NCBI GenBank assembly: GCA_026122225.1
Contig: JANEZZ010001898.1
Coordinates: 434,001-498,000, forward strand
Length of the DNA stretch: 64,000 nt
Direction: 5' to 3'
Source of the DNA: Heloderma charlesbogerti
Lineage: Eukaryota > Chordata > Lepidosauria > Squamata > Helodermatidae
Part shown: positions 45,388-56,868 of the stretch, in pieces
Layout: the number at the start of each line of letters is the position of its first letter
Position numbering within the stretch: the stretch's first letter is position 1
Program-made: the position numbers and the translations under genes
Notes under the pieces: generated by a model
What the model saw: only the letters and a program-made list of their open reading frames with translations
The model's database searches: none
Told to the model about the DNA's origin: nothing

Positions 45388-46050
45388 TAGGGATGGCAGA
45401 CGGCCTCTGGCTCTCTGGTCCTTGAGCTCAGAGCCAGCTCGTGGATTTTATTTATTTATTTATTTATTACATTTATATCCCGCCTTTTTTCCTCCAAGGA
45501 ACTCAAGACGGCGTACATAATCCTCCTCCTCCTCCTCCATTTTATCCTCACAACAACCACCCTGTGAGGTGGGTTGGGCTGAGAGTCTGTGACTGGCCCA
45601 AAGTCACCCAGTGAGCTTCCATGGCTGAGTGGGGACTAGAACCTGGATCTCCCAACTCCCAGTCCAGCACTCTAGCCGCTACACCACACTGGCTCTCCAC
45701 CATTTCCACCACTGGCACCGCTGTGAACAAACCCACTGCGCTCTCCTTGCTGATACTGAGACCAGTGAGGAGAGCATGAGGGGTCTGTGCGCTGCAGCAG
45801 TGGGTGGCAGCGGCAGGAGTCCCCACTTCCTGCTGCCTCAGGCTCTGGCACTGTGCGCAAATGTCTCCTTCTCCCAGGGCCCAGGAGGGAGAAGGAGAGA
45901 CTCACGCACAGCAACCCTGCCATGGTGTGACATCTGTGACTTCTGGTAGGGAGCCCCCAGTTCAGTTCACTAATGCAAGCCAAGTTGAGGGCTCGGGGGG
46001 AATCCTTCAAGCCCCAAGAGAGCCAGATTTCTCTGCATTGGACATCCCTA
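45388..46050. mobile_element. Non-autonomous hAT with a nested SINE
   Basis: TAGGGATGGCAGACGG to TTGGACATCCCTA, with TSD GTGTGTAC (45380-45387) against ATGTGTAC (46051-46058), 7 of 8. It lacks the palindromic centre of the main family. The SINE at 45446-45697 lies inside. Confidence 0.85.
45446..45697 (-). mobile_element. tRNA-derived CORE/MIR-like SINE
   Basis: The minus strand starts GAGAGCCAGTGTGGTGTAGC, with an A-box-like GTGTAGCGGCTAGAGTG and a B-box-like GGTTCTAGTCC. A CORE-like block follows (GGGTGACTTTGGGCCAGTCAC), then CCTTGGAGG...GGCGGGATATAAATG and an (AAAT)n tail, shared with L2-type LINE 3' ends. It is essentially full length. Confidence 0.85.
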
Positions 46051-46180
46051 ATGTGTACACAAGCCTCACTCCCAATGTCCCCATCCCCACATGGTCAGTC
46101 TTTAACCTTTCCGTGTTCAGCGGAGAGATCTGAAGGGGTGTTGGTGGTACTATTCACATTCTCTTGAATGTGAGTAGATG

Positions 46181-46611
46181 TAGGGATGTATGAGAAATTT
46201 GTTTCAGTTCATTTTTTTAAAAATCAGGATTTATCCTGTTTGTACCTTCCAGACTGAATATGGACTCCGACGTAATCTGCAGTCGAAGTCCATACATTTC
46301 CAAGCTTGCAATATGATTTGAGGACCAAAAAAATGAAGTTGACAGCATGCATACATTTGAAAAAGGCCATAAAACCAGTACTTTTGAAAAACGCACACAA
46401 ACATGCTTTCATCAATGGGAGAAGAATGCGTCCATTTCAAAGATGTGCACAATTGATGCATATGTTTGGAAAAATGCATACAAAATATGCACAGATTTTC
46501 ATGTGGAAAAAAAAAGAAGATGCTCACAATGTGATATTGAGTCAGAACGAGCTTCAAGATGGAATCTGGAGCACTTCAACAAGCTTGATTTTGCTGATCA
46601 CCACATCCCTA
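46181..46611. mobile_element. Non-autonomous hAT (431 bp)
   Basis: TAGGGATGTATGAGAAATTTG to CACCACATCCCTA. Flanks GAGTAGATG (46172-46180) and GAGTAGAAG (46612-46620) nearly match, with a one-base register shift. The interior is AT-rich and non-coding. Confidence 0.75.
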
Positions 46612-46620
46612 GAGTAGAAG

Positions 46621-47181
46621 CCCCATTCAGACCTTATCCGTCATTGCAGGGAGGACAGAGACTGAGCAAATGGGGATGGGAACATTGGGCACAGGGCTTC
46701 CATGTGCACCTCTGGCCCCTCCCCACTTTTACTAATGTGAGCTGGCTGGATGCCTGCATAGGACTTGCAAAAGCTTTGTACGTAGGATGTGCAGTTGTCC
46801 CCTTCTCTTCCACCTTGTCATACATAATCTTTTCCCTAAATGTGAATATATTTACCAGTAGGGAATCATAGGTACTCATACAGTAGGAAAGCTGATTGGC
46901 AGTAGAGTCAGGGCTGTCAAAGCAAAGCAACCACAGATGTTGCTCTGGATAGATGCTCTAGGTTCAAAAGCCTGGGTTCAGGCATTGTGGCTGTGCAAAT
47001 GCTACATGGGGTGTATCATTAGCACTTAATAATCTCTCATTTTGCTTTCTTCTAATTATTATTTTTACATTTTACAACACTTACAGAAAACTTTAATTGA
47101 CATATATTACTAAAAGCATTTCTTCGCACGTGTAATTCACTTACGGATTTCACCACAAGATGTGGTTACTTCAAAATGGTG
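46621..47181. other. Unassigned
   Basis: No recognisable gene or repeat. A small TAAATGTGAATATATTTACCAGTAG / TACTCATACAGTAGG region shows nothing convincing. Confidence 0.4.
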
Positions 47182-47190
47182 AGGATTAAT

Positions 47191-47470
47191 GTTGCTGTTG
47201 TTGTTCAGTCATTAAGTCGTGTCTGACTCTTTGTGACCCCATGGACCATAGCATGCCAGGCCTTCCTGTCCTCCACTCTCTCCTGGAGTGATCACTGCCT
47301 TGTGGCGAAGGGGCTTGCGTAACTCAGTGAAACCATAAGCTATGCCGCGTAGGGCCACCCAAGACCGACAGGTCATGGTGGAGAGTTCTGACAAAATGTG
47401 GTCCACTGGAGAAGGAAATGGCAACCCACTCCAGTATTCTTGCCAAGAAAACCCCATGGAACGTATCACA
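47191..47470 (-). mobile_element. BovB insertion with 5' inversion (twin priming)
   Basis: 47191-47288 is the BovB 3' end in minus orientation. 47289-47470 is BovB 5'-region sequence in plus orientation (GTGATCACTGCCTTGTGGCG to CCATGGAACGTATCACA). One 9-bp TSD, AGGATTAAT, brackets both (47182-47190 and 47471-47479), so they arrived as a single event. The middle of BovB is absent. Confidence 0.88.
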
Positions 47471-47479
47471 AGGATTAAT

Positions 47480-47644
47480 ACTTTGGACCATTTCTGAAAG
47501 AGCTAAATCAGTTGCCCCCTAATGAAGAGTCAGACTCAAAGCATGTTGGGCCAATATGTCATCTTCTTCCCTCTTCTACCTAAACAGGATTTGACAAATA
47601 CATGAAGGGTCCTGTATAAATGGGTATTAACCATAGTGGCTGAA
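47480..47644. other. Unassigned
   Basis: No recognisable feature. Confidence 0.4.
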
Positions 47645-47770
47645 TAAGAGCTCAATCCTATGCATGTTTCGATAGAAAAAAGTCCTACATCTCCCAGCAT
47701 TCCCCAGCCAGCTATGCTGGGAGTTGTAGGATGTTTTTTTCTATCTAAACATGCATAGGATTGCACCCTA
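47645..47770. mobile_element. Small foldback element
   Basis: A near-perfect hairpin: CTCAATCCTATGCATGTTT...AAACATGCATAGGATTGCACCCT on the outside, and CCTACATCTCCCAGCAT...ATGCTGGGAGTTGTAGG inside. Related pieces occur at 49603-49690, 15557-15615 and 57575-57655. Confidence 0.8.
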
Positions 47771-48133
47771 AAAGTGGCATGGTTGCAGACTCTGGTAATG
47801 TCTAATAGTCTTGGCCATGCAGGAGCAGGCCAAGCTGTGGTTTCTCCAATGCCAGTATCACACCTTTCTGAACTGGAGCAATGATAACATGGAAAATAAC
47901 TATGCCACATGGATTTCTCTCTTGTAACCTCTGATTAAACCAAATGGTAGAAGAAGGTTCCATGTTGTAGTGGCGGCCGCACCTCTGTGTTCAACAGAGC
48001 CCTTGAGGACATGTATGGGGTGCAAAAAGATAACTGTCATGTGATGACCAGACTAGATATGCCAGCCTCTGCTGACAGAGGGTCCAGGAGAGCTTAATGT
48101 GCAGAACAAAGGAGAATTCATTCCCCCTCCCCA

Positions 48134-48177
48134 ACTCTCTCTCTCTCTCTCTGTCTCACACACACACACACACACAC
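48134..48177. repeat. (CT)n(CA)n microsatellite
   Basis: CT run to about 48156, then a CA run. Confidence 0.95.
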
Positions 48178-49602
48178 CCCTAACACATATCAAACACACC
48201 CTCCCTGCTCGTGTAATACTGGTGGACATTTTACTATTGATCGTAGTAGCCGCAGCAGAAATTCTGGCTCAGTCTGGCCATATTCTCAATCTGCAATAAA
48301 ATCCTCCCAGCAATGGAACAGGCTGCAAAGAGAAATTACATGCTATTAACTGAATCCTTATAATCTGCAAACTAACCATCCATTAGTTAAAAACACCACT
48401 TAATGGTTTAACTCTGTGCTATTTCATTAACATCAGCTTGCTTTTCAATCAGGATTTTTTTTTCTCCGGCATCAGAATTAGGTTTACCAGTGGTCATTGA
48501 CATTGTCCTTTTCTCTGATCAATTTTCTCTCTGATAGATGCTATCTACCATTGTAAATGTTATCTGATTATTCTTAATTTCTGTATTTGACTTAATTCTG
48601 CTTTTTTAAAAAGCTTTTTTAAACTAATAAAATAAAAATGAAAAAGTAATGGCTTGTAATTCTTTATGTGGAAGATTTTCTCCTGTGTGTTTCTTTCCAT
48701 ATCTTAAATGTCCTCCTGTTTCCTTCACTAACCTCTTGTTTCCTGATACTCTTTTTCACCCATGTTTCACCTTTGCTGCCTTTTCATTTAATATCCTTTT
48801 TAATTTGGTTTGTTGTTTGTCCAGACTTTCTCTTTAGCCTGTGTTTACAGAGCCTCTTTACTTTTACTCTTTGCTCATATTATGGATTTCTCTGTTTCCT
48901 CAGTCAGACATCCAGAATGGCTTTTGTGTTTCCAACTTATTTATCTCTCCGACTTTTAGATAATTGACATATGTTGATTTGTTTTTAGATGCTTCTGAGG
49001 TGACCTCTAAATTTATATTCTCTTGGCAATATTCTCTACATACCACATACAGACATATACAGTGATTTTCTACCTTTCATTTAATTAATCATGTTACTGA
49101 GGATTCCCATACTTTCATCTCCTCAGTGCAAACCTGCACACCATGTGTGAATCACAAAGCTGAATGAAGCCCACCAGCCACAGATTGTGACCACAGACCT
49201 ATTGTGCCCTTGAGCGACAATACATGTCTGGTAGACTGCATTCAACTTGCTGGATTGCAAGTTGTGCAGGCTTTTTAAAAAGCATTATTTCTAGGGCATG
49301 GCTGGTCCTATGAGAAATAGTGCCATGGGCAAGGAGAACCTTTGCTCCCCCTGCCCTGGCCAGCCTTCAATTTATTCTGTTATTATCTATAATCCTTTAC
49401 AGTATTTGTAGTTCTTATAGAGCTTGGCAATGTTGTTCAAAGTAAAGCTGTGTTCTACTGATTTTTATCTAAAACAAATGACATTAAACTGGAAATTGAA
49501 AAGGGAATCTACTTTAAAGCTAGCTGACGGAAGTTCATTTTTATAGTTATTACCCAAACAATGCATAGAGCTTTGGAAGAAGAAGTAACATGTTAAAAAC
49601 TC

Positions 49603-49690
49603 TTAGGGTGCAATGCCGTGCATGTTTAGACAAAAATAAAATAAAATCCTACAACTCCCGGCATTCCCCAGCCAGCCATGTTGTAGAACT
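49603..49690. mobile_element. Fragment of the foldback element
   Basis: TTAGGGTGCAATGCCGTGCATG followed by TCCTACAACTCCCGGCATTCC is the left half of the repeat at 47645-47770; the right half is lost. Confidence 0.65.
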
Positions 49691-50329
49691 TTTTCTTTTT
49701 TTGGCACCCTTACTGCTTTCCTTTGCCCAAAAGCTCGCCACAGCCAGTACGCTCAACAAACACCAAGTCACCACACTCAGCTTGGCATTCAGGGCAAGTG
49801 CCCAGCTCAATCACCCCTTAGACTAACCCTGCACTTCGGGTCTCCCAACTCAGTGCTTGCTTTAGGTGACTGCTTTTTTGAAACTCTGAAGTGAAAAATC
49901 AAACTGCCACCTTTTCCTTGGCCATATTTTATGATGCACTGTGATAAAAGTTTAAAGAAGGGAGAGGTATATCTGCTTCCTCAAGCAACTGTTTCATCTT
50001 ATTTCATAGTCCAACCAGCCTTGCCAAAACCCTAGTATCAAAATTATGTTGACACCACTTAGTTTGACAAAAAGGCTTTTACTCAGGAAACAAATAGGTT
50101 CCTGAAAAATAATCTAGTGCTGGCCGCATCTAACACAGTTGTCTAGATTATTATAGGCACAGGTGGCACTGGGGAGGGCCAAGGGAGCATGTACCACCCA
50201 GGCATGCAGCTTGCTCTTGCGGCAGTCTTGCCCTAAGGAAACCTCTACTTCCTTGAAGAAGAGGCAGTTTTCACACACAGTCTTTATTATCATCAATATA
50301 TAACTAAGTGGCCCATCCTCAGAGCCTAA

Positions 50330-50720
50330 TGGATTCTCATGGATTCTAGAGGGCTCTGGGGGATTTTCCTGCTGGTGTGACTGGTGGTGGTCCTGTCACA
50401 GCCCAGGTCGCTCTGTGGAATGCAGAGATGACTCAGGCGGTTGACACGATCGCTCCCAAGCACCCTCTCCCTCTGAGCAGAGCCCAGGTAGGCCCTTGGT
50501 ATACACCTAGGCTGAGGGCAATGAAGCAAGAGGGGAGATGGCTAGAACGCAGGTGGAGGAAGACCCATGCCAAGTCCAACTGAGCACAGGTTAGAGCTCA
50601 TTATCGAACCTACTCTCTGGCAGTGAGGGTGGCAAAGAGAGAGTTCTTTTTCACCAGGTTTGCATCTTGACAGTGTCATCCAGCAGAGCTTTTCTGAGTG
50701 GTTCATGGCCTTTTGCAATC
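50330..50720 (+). pseudogene. L2 LINE ORF2 linker fragment
   Basis: The frame at 50377-50583 reads AVDTIAPKHPLPLSRAQVGP, then WYTPRLRAMKQEGRWLERRW, a stop, and then RAHYRTYSLAVRVAKREFF. This matches the L2 region between endonuclease and RT (IAP...PW.T..LR.LK...R.LERRWR). It is an inactive fragment. Confidence 0.6.
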
Positions 50721-50860
50721 TGGGCCAGGGAGAGAGATGGTAGATCACAACTCCCAAAATTCCTGACAGTTAGCCATGCTAGCTGGGGCTGATGGGTGTT
50801 GAGGTCCAAAGTATCTGGAGGGCACCAGGTTCGGGAAGCCTTCTAGAAACTGATTATGGA
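50721..50860. repeat. Probable interspersed repeat end
   Basis: ATCACAACTCCCAAAATTCC and GGAGGGCACCAGGTTCGGGA resemble a common reptile repeat terminus, recalled and not verified. Confidence 0.3.
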
Positions 50861-52400
50861 CTTGAGTTTAGGAAAATCCAATTACCGCATGCACCCACTA
50901 AGCAATTTTACTTCTTCAGAATTTTGGCTTCCTCAAAACTTCTCAGCTATTTCAGCTAACAAGGAACCATCCAAATCCACTTTGAATTTTAGTGGCAGGT
51001 GTATCCAGCATGGGAGAGTATATTGCTGGTAAAATGAAGTTAATTGCCTATCCCATTTTACAGTTCATGACAAATCTCTCTACGTGGTTTGACAGAGGAA
51101 AGTAACTTACACAGAGTTCTTGATGGGACTTCTGCACCATTTGGGTATGCCATGCTGGAATTATAACTGCACATGCCCATTAACAATTTTAATTTTATTC
51201 TGAAAGCTCTAAAAAGTTAGCCTTACTACTTCATATATGTTCTTTCATTTATCTTTTTCCATCTTCATTTTTCAGTCATTTCCTCTGTTCCTTCTAATTA
51301 AACTGCATGCTCTTTCTACTAAAATCTACAAGGAGACACCCTTCAATTACATGTAGTAGATGTTCTGGATTAAAATAAATAAATAATAAGCCCACCAAAG
51401 AGGTCTCATCAACTGGATCTGAAGCTTTTTTTTGGTAAAGCCTAGACATCTCATATTTTCCATGCACTCTTAATCTACTTTGTGCAAATTACACACTCAG
51501 ACTTTTCTAAATTTATTGTAATTAGGCCTATATATTACAAAGGGACTGCTTGCACAGCTCCTACCTAATCTCTCATTTATATGCAGAATAGCAGAGCTAA
51601 AGAGTTTAGGATTTTCACATGTAATGCTGTTTTTTACCTAATCAAGTTATGCAGCTTAGTAGCTCGCTTCCCTGTGGTTCACACACATTTTTAAAATAAA
51701 TCAGCATAGTCCTAGCCAGGCATTAATGCTACTTTCGGCAACCTTTCTCTATTCACTGATTGTTCACCGGGGACACAGTAATTCATCACTCAGAAGTAAA
51801 TGGTGCATGAGTAATCCATTTTAAATAATCAGTTTATAAGAGAAGCACTACAGAATCCAGATTAAGTTTAAATGAAGTTATGTATTTCTCCATTTTCTTC
51901 TTTAAACCACACAGCAGTGCCATGAGTAGTAGGAAAGGATGTCTATGGTTGAGTAAATCTAGATTATTCTAGATTTGTGAATTCATGTTTCATTCACCGG
52001 ATGAAATTTCCATTTTTTAAAATGTTCTATGAGATTGATGCTGACTCACTTGTACTTTAACATTAATTATGTGTAGTTATGCTAAATCCGACATGCTAAG
52101 TGCTCGGGAGACCATGATCCCGGAATATGTTACAGTAATATTTCTATGAATTCAGCTTAGCCAGTTAAGTTATGGAGTGATCATTGCTGATTTGACCACT
52201 CATCCAAGCTTCCAGCCACCAGTTATCTGTACTATAATACAAAATAACAGCACGTAATGGAGATTCACAGCACACCACTGTTCAGAATAATTCTTGAAAG
52301 GTTGAGGTTACCTCCAATATTTGCTGATTGGCCTTAGATTCTAAAATCTCAGCGAGAGCCCACATAGATAGAGGAAGTTCTCCTCTATAGACAGTCACCC
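50861..52400. other. Unassigned, AT-rich, single-copy-looking
   Basis: No gene or repeat recognised. 51480-52080 has few obvious repeats and many homeodomain-like TAAT cores; a conserved noncoding element is possible but not shown. Confidence 0.3.
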
Positions 52401-52990
52401 TTCAAATGTAGAGGGCAAGAAAAACCTCTCAGGAGAGCCCTAGGTGTCTCTTTTAGTCCCCTCCAATAGCCAACTCATGACACAGATGAAAGGGATTCTT
52501 TCCAAGGCTTTATTCCTTTACAACTTAATGACTCTTTCAGATGCTAATCACCAGCAACTAAACAAGGAAACACACTAGGGCAGTTAGCAGAGTAGCCTAA
52601 GCTCCAGGTAAGGCAGTTGGTCCCCGTTAGAAGAGGAAGAGCGGGAACAGTCTAAACTTATGGGCTATGGAGAGGTCCTCCCTCTTACCTGGGGATCCTT
52701 GGGATGCGACCGTTGTTTTAGCACCAAGCGGGCAGAGCGCTGCCTCTCGGCACCCTCCATCAGGTGCTGCTCCCTCCGTCTCTGCTGAGCGTCCAGCAAG
52801 ATCCCATCTCCCACTTTCTCACTGCTAGGGTCACTATCTCTCTCAGGAATGCAGGCAGGAGGACTCTCTCCCTGTTGCTATGCCTGTGAGAGATGAGCGA
52901 GATCCTCTCCCACGGGTGGTTGGTTCTTCTCAGAATCAGAACTACTCTGGGGCTCTATGGGCTCAGTACCCACCCTGACAGAACCATCAG
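52400..52990 (-). pseudogene. Retroelement-like coding relic with poly(A) signal
   Basis: The minus-strand frame from about 52980 reads EPIEPQSSSDSEKNQPPVGE, then a stop, then DAQQRRREQHLMEGAERQRS and ARLVLKQRSHPKDPQ. It is a charged Glu/Arg-rich stretch with one stop. About 170 bp downstream on the minus strand is AATAAAGCC. This composition suits the end of an LTR-retrotransposon frame followed by an LTR, but no diagnostic domain is visible. Confidence 0.3.
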
Positions 52991-55723
52991 GTAAGGGACA
53001 GAGCTAAGGTGCTCAGATGAACTCCCTTTCTTCATGTGTACAACTTACGCATTATGAGAATGACTAAGTAGGGCTAGATAGATTCTCACATCAATCTGAA
53101 TGAGCATACATAGAGTGTGAACATGTGTGTCCAGTGTAACATGTAAATATTTCTCATGTGAGATCTGATCATTCCATGTTCTTCTGAGGCATTGGATCAT
53201 GAAGAGCACTGTACCAATTTCCGTGTTATGGAGAGGTTGGAGGTGGAGGGTGCAAGACCAGTCTATGCATACCTGTGTGCCCCCCCTGGCCCCATTAAGA
53301 TTGTTGAATGCTTGAATAAAGCTGCTGTCTGCATGCATTCATATCTGATTTATACACAGGTACTAGAATCCTACTTAATCAAGGGTACAGATGATGTGTG
53401 CTTTTGCATCTGGGCTGAATGAGTGCACATATACTTGTGTGAATTGATGAACACATGTTCACTTTAGGGTTAGGGTTCACACATTACAATCAGTGCCCTG
53501 GGGTACACTTTATATGGTTACATGAAGTTAACACACGTTCAGCAGTTTAAGAGAAACTATGAGAGCAGGGCTTTATAAGATGGGTATTGGCATGAAAAAT
53601 ACTCAGTTGATATATTGCTGTCTTCCACAGAGATGCAGCAGTGTGAATTCTTTAAAAAAAAAATCAAAATTAAAGCATGCACATTGCCATAACAGCTAAA
53701 GGGCTTCTTATGAAACCAAAAAGTAAGCAAAGTAGAGGAGAAAGGCAACCCTTAAAAATGTAGAAGACAAAATTAATTATTTGACCCAGGAAGTTCTTAC
53801 TAAATCATATTCAATACTTGGCTTGTAATGTAGTTATTCTTTTATCTAGTATTCCAATAAGCAATAAAGGACTTTCAAACCTTCACAAATTCATTCATAG
53901 CATTTGGAAATCTCAGCTCATTCTGCACAATAGCCATAATTGTATCCATTAATGTAACACCCCATATTTTGTGAAGCCATTTTCACAGACAAGGTGTTTT
54001 AAGAGCCCTCCATTTTTTCCCCTGTATGCATGTAGGGAATTTTTAAAGTATGGAGCAGAGTAATATTTATCCATAAGCTGTTACCACAGTTATGCTTTAA
54101 AACATTATGCTTTAAACCAGGAAAGTAAATGCTGAATGTGTGTATGTGTGTGTTATTCAAGCCTGTCTTTAAAAAGGCAGACATCTACTTTGTGCTGCTG
54201 TTCTGAAAACAGAATACAATGGGTTAACCAACCTAATCCAGCTTTAGGTGTACTTTAAATTTTGGAACAGAATATGGATTATAATTATAGTTAAAATTCA
54301 CATCCCACTGAAAGAAACAGAGTGCCGATAGCCCAGCATCCACACACATTCCAGAAGCACAACAGATTTATGCCCACAGTTCCAGCGATTGATTTGTGTG
54401 CAGAAGCATAGATCTTCTTAGGTGGATTGGGCTGACTTATTGTGCTTGGAATGTCTTCCGTGCCTGTCCCCTCACCGTAATGCCAGGTTCTCTACAGATT
54501 TCGATAGGTGCTCTCATTGTTGTCACCATCTGCAGCATGACAAATTGAAAACGCCTGCTTCAAAATGCACTGTAGTTTCTCACTTGTCATAAAGAAAAAT
54601 AATGCGGGCTTTATGCTCCAATATTAAGGGCATTATCTTGCATGTTCCCTAGAGATAAGGTGATCAGAACGTGGCAGGTGTGCAAAAGTTGCCTGGCTTG
54701 TTTGTTTCCTATAATATTCCTCAGTGTTCTTGCTGAGGGAGGAATAGTACAAGCTTATGAATAAAGGGCCACAGAAAGGATTTTAATTCCAGACTTAACC
54801 ATGCTTAAAAATAAATGTGAATCAAATGTATAGACCTGGGTAGTCAAACTCAAATGGGATGGAAGGCCAAATTCACCACACCCAGCACTTGTCCAGGACC
54901 CACAGATATAATTATACTTAGTGACTGAAAAAAAATAATGACTTCATTTTCATCTGAATGTAATCATAAAATTAATTACTAATATCAGTCTGTCACTAAA
55001 TATAAGTCAGATACTAAATTAGACACTAAAATTAGGCAGTGGGAATTAGAAATTGCTACTGATCTGTTCTTAAACATTCATCTGGAATTTTTTAGCCAGC
55101 TGAATCCTCCAAGCCCTGAGTTGGTTACAAATTACAATGCATTTAACCAGAAACCTCAACTCATTCTCTTTCCCATCTACTCCCATCTCTTTGTCACATC
55201 ACATTTATAGAATGAATATGCTATGCAAAAAGGTTCCATATACATCAACACATTTGCCTGAGAGATCCCAGTAGCAAGCTTTCCCATCCATCTTGAAAGC
55301 CAGTTTTCAAAACAGGGACCAAAACTCTCCTGTGGGCTGCTACTGTGACACAGAGTAGCCCCTACTGGTGGTTCAGGACCTTGATCCTATGAAGGTCATC
55401 AGCTCAATAGCCTTGAATCTGATTTAGAGGCCAGTCCTATTGTCCTTAGACAGTATCTGAGGGGACATAGGATACTGCATATTTCCCACTCTGAGGCTGT
55501 AAACAGAGCTATGGATTTTCCCCTCCACCCCCTGCCAGCCGTTGTGGAAATTTCTGTGGTAGCTTCTCCTCCTGAATTCAGTGTGGTGACCTTGGAAGAG
55601 AATGAGGGGAGAAGGGGGCATGCTAGCCAGTAGGGAAGGGAGAGGAGAGGGTGTGTAGAGGCCAAGAAGGTGAGCAAGCTAGATGGTCCCAAAATAGGGA
55701 TGTACAGACTGTGTAAAATCTGC
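52991..55723. other. Unassigned
   Basis: No recognisable gene. A TAGGGATGTACAGACTG hAT-like tip lies at 55695 with no partner. 54837-54860 (TGGGTAGTCAAACTCAAATGG) resembles a degraded hAT tip. Confidence 0.35.
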
Positions 55724-55965
55724 TAGCGATGGGGGAGAATTTCTCCCCGAAACTTCGGGGGGCTGAGTGCCAACGTGTTCGGCCCCCCAAAGTAGTTTCG
55801 GGGAGAAATTCTCTGCACCCCCCCACACCCCGCACCCCCCCCCCGGGACGGGACTTACCTTTCCCGAATGTCCCTCCCGGCGGCGGGTCCCGGTGGCGGT
55901 TCGTCAGGTCTTCGACAGGGGCAGAGGCGGCAGCCGGTCTTTCGACCAGCTGCCGCCGCCGCCAT
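55724..55965 (+). mobile_element. Palindromic hAT arm A, solitary
   Basis: It starts TAGCGATGGGGGAG. Minus-strand ATG at 55965 and donor after 55859: 107 nt. The arm ends exactly at the ATG, where a B-type terminus (TAGGGGTGG) begins. No TSD found. Confidence 0.75.
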
Positions 55966-56868
55966 TAGGGGTGGACGAAAGTCACTTACCTGTCCTCAAA
56001 GGACGTTCACGGTGGGGGGGAGGAGCTTCGCTGGTCCCACCGCGAAGTTCCGCCCGGGGGGGGAGGCTTCCTGACTCGGCCCGGCCGAAATTCAGGCCGG
56101 GGGGGAGGCTTCCTGCCTCACCCCGGCCGAAATTCAGGCCGGGGAGGAGGCTTCCCGCCTCGCCCGGCCGCGAACGCGAAAGTTTAAAAAAAAAAAAAAA
56201 ACGCCCTCTGATAGGCTATGTGACGATTCACGTAGCCTATCACGGCTAGATCTGCAAAGTCAGCCGTGATAGGCTACGTCAATCGTCACGTAGCCTATCA
56301 CGGGTGACTTTAAAAAAAAAAAAAAAAAAAGCACGTATGCTAATGGCGGCCCCCATAGGGAGCCGCCATTCGCGTTCCTTATTTAGTCGCTGTAGTCTAC
56401 GTAAATGTTTACGTAGACTACGGCGAAAATAAGGGCAATGCAAATAGCGTTGCCCTTATTTTCGCCGTAGTCTACGTAAATCTTTACGTAGACTACAGCG
56501 ACCAAATAAGGAACGTGAATGGCGGCTCCCTATGGGGGCCACCATTTGCGTACGCGATTTTTTTTTTTTTTTAAGTCACCCGTGATAGGCTACGTGACGA
56601 TTAACGTAGCCTATCACGGCTGACTTTGCAGATCTAGCCATGATAGGCTACGTTAATCGTCACGTAGCCTATCACGGCGGCGTTTTTTTTTTTTTACTTT
56701 TTATTTCGCAGCTGGGCGAGGCGAGGCGCCTCCTCCCCGGCCTGAATTTCGGCCGGGCGAGGCGGGAAGCCTCCCCCCCGGCCTGAATTTCGGGGGGAGC
56801 AGTGAAGCGCCTCCCCCCCACCGCGAAGCAAGCTGCGAGACCAGGTAAGTGGCTTTCGTGCACTCCTA
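55966..56868. mobile_element. Palindromic hAT with arm B at both ends
   Basis: It starts TAGGGGTGGACGAAAGTCAC and ends GTGGCTTTCGTGCACTCCTA, so both arms are type B. The whole element is therefore one giant inverted repeat of about 900 bp, centred near 56440. No convincing TSD: GCCGCCAT on the left, GCCATGCT on the right. It probably arose by recombination or gene conversion between A-B elements. Confidence 0.85.

Larger units (their letters stand above)
47771..50329. other. Mostly unassigned
   Basis: Contains the CT/CA microsatellite and the foldback fragment noted separately. No gene recognised. Confidence 0.4.

Noticed and set aside
45446..45697. A genuine tRNA gene
   Set aside because: A- and B-box-like motifs are present, but the sequence continues into a CORE-like block and LINE-like tail, with no tRNA fold end or terminator.
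48649..48967. Hydrophobic Phe/Leu-rich frames as a membrane protein
   Set aside because: The DNA is simply T-rich; overlapping frames give the same composition and there is no recognisable domain.
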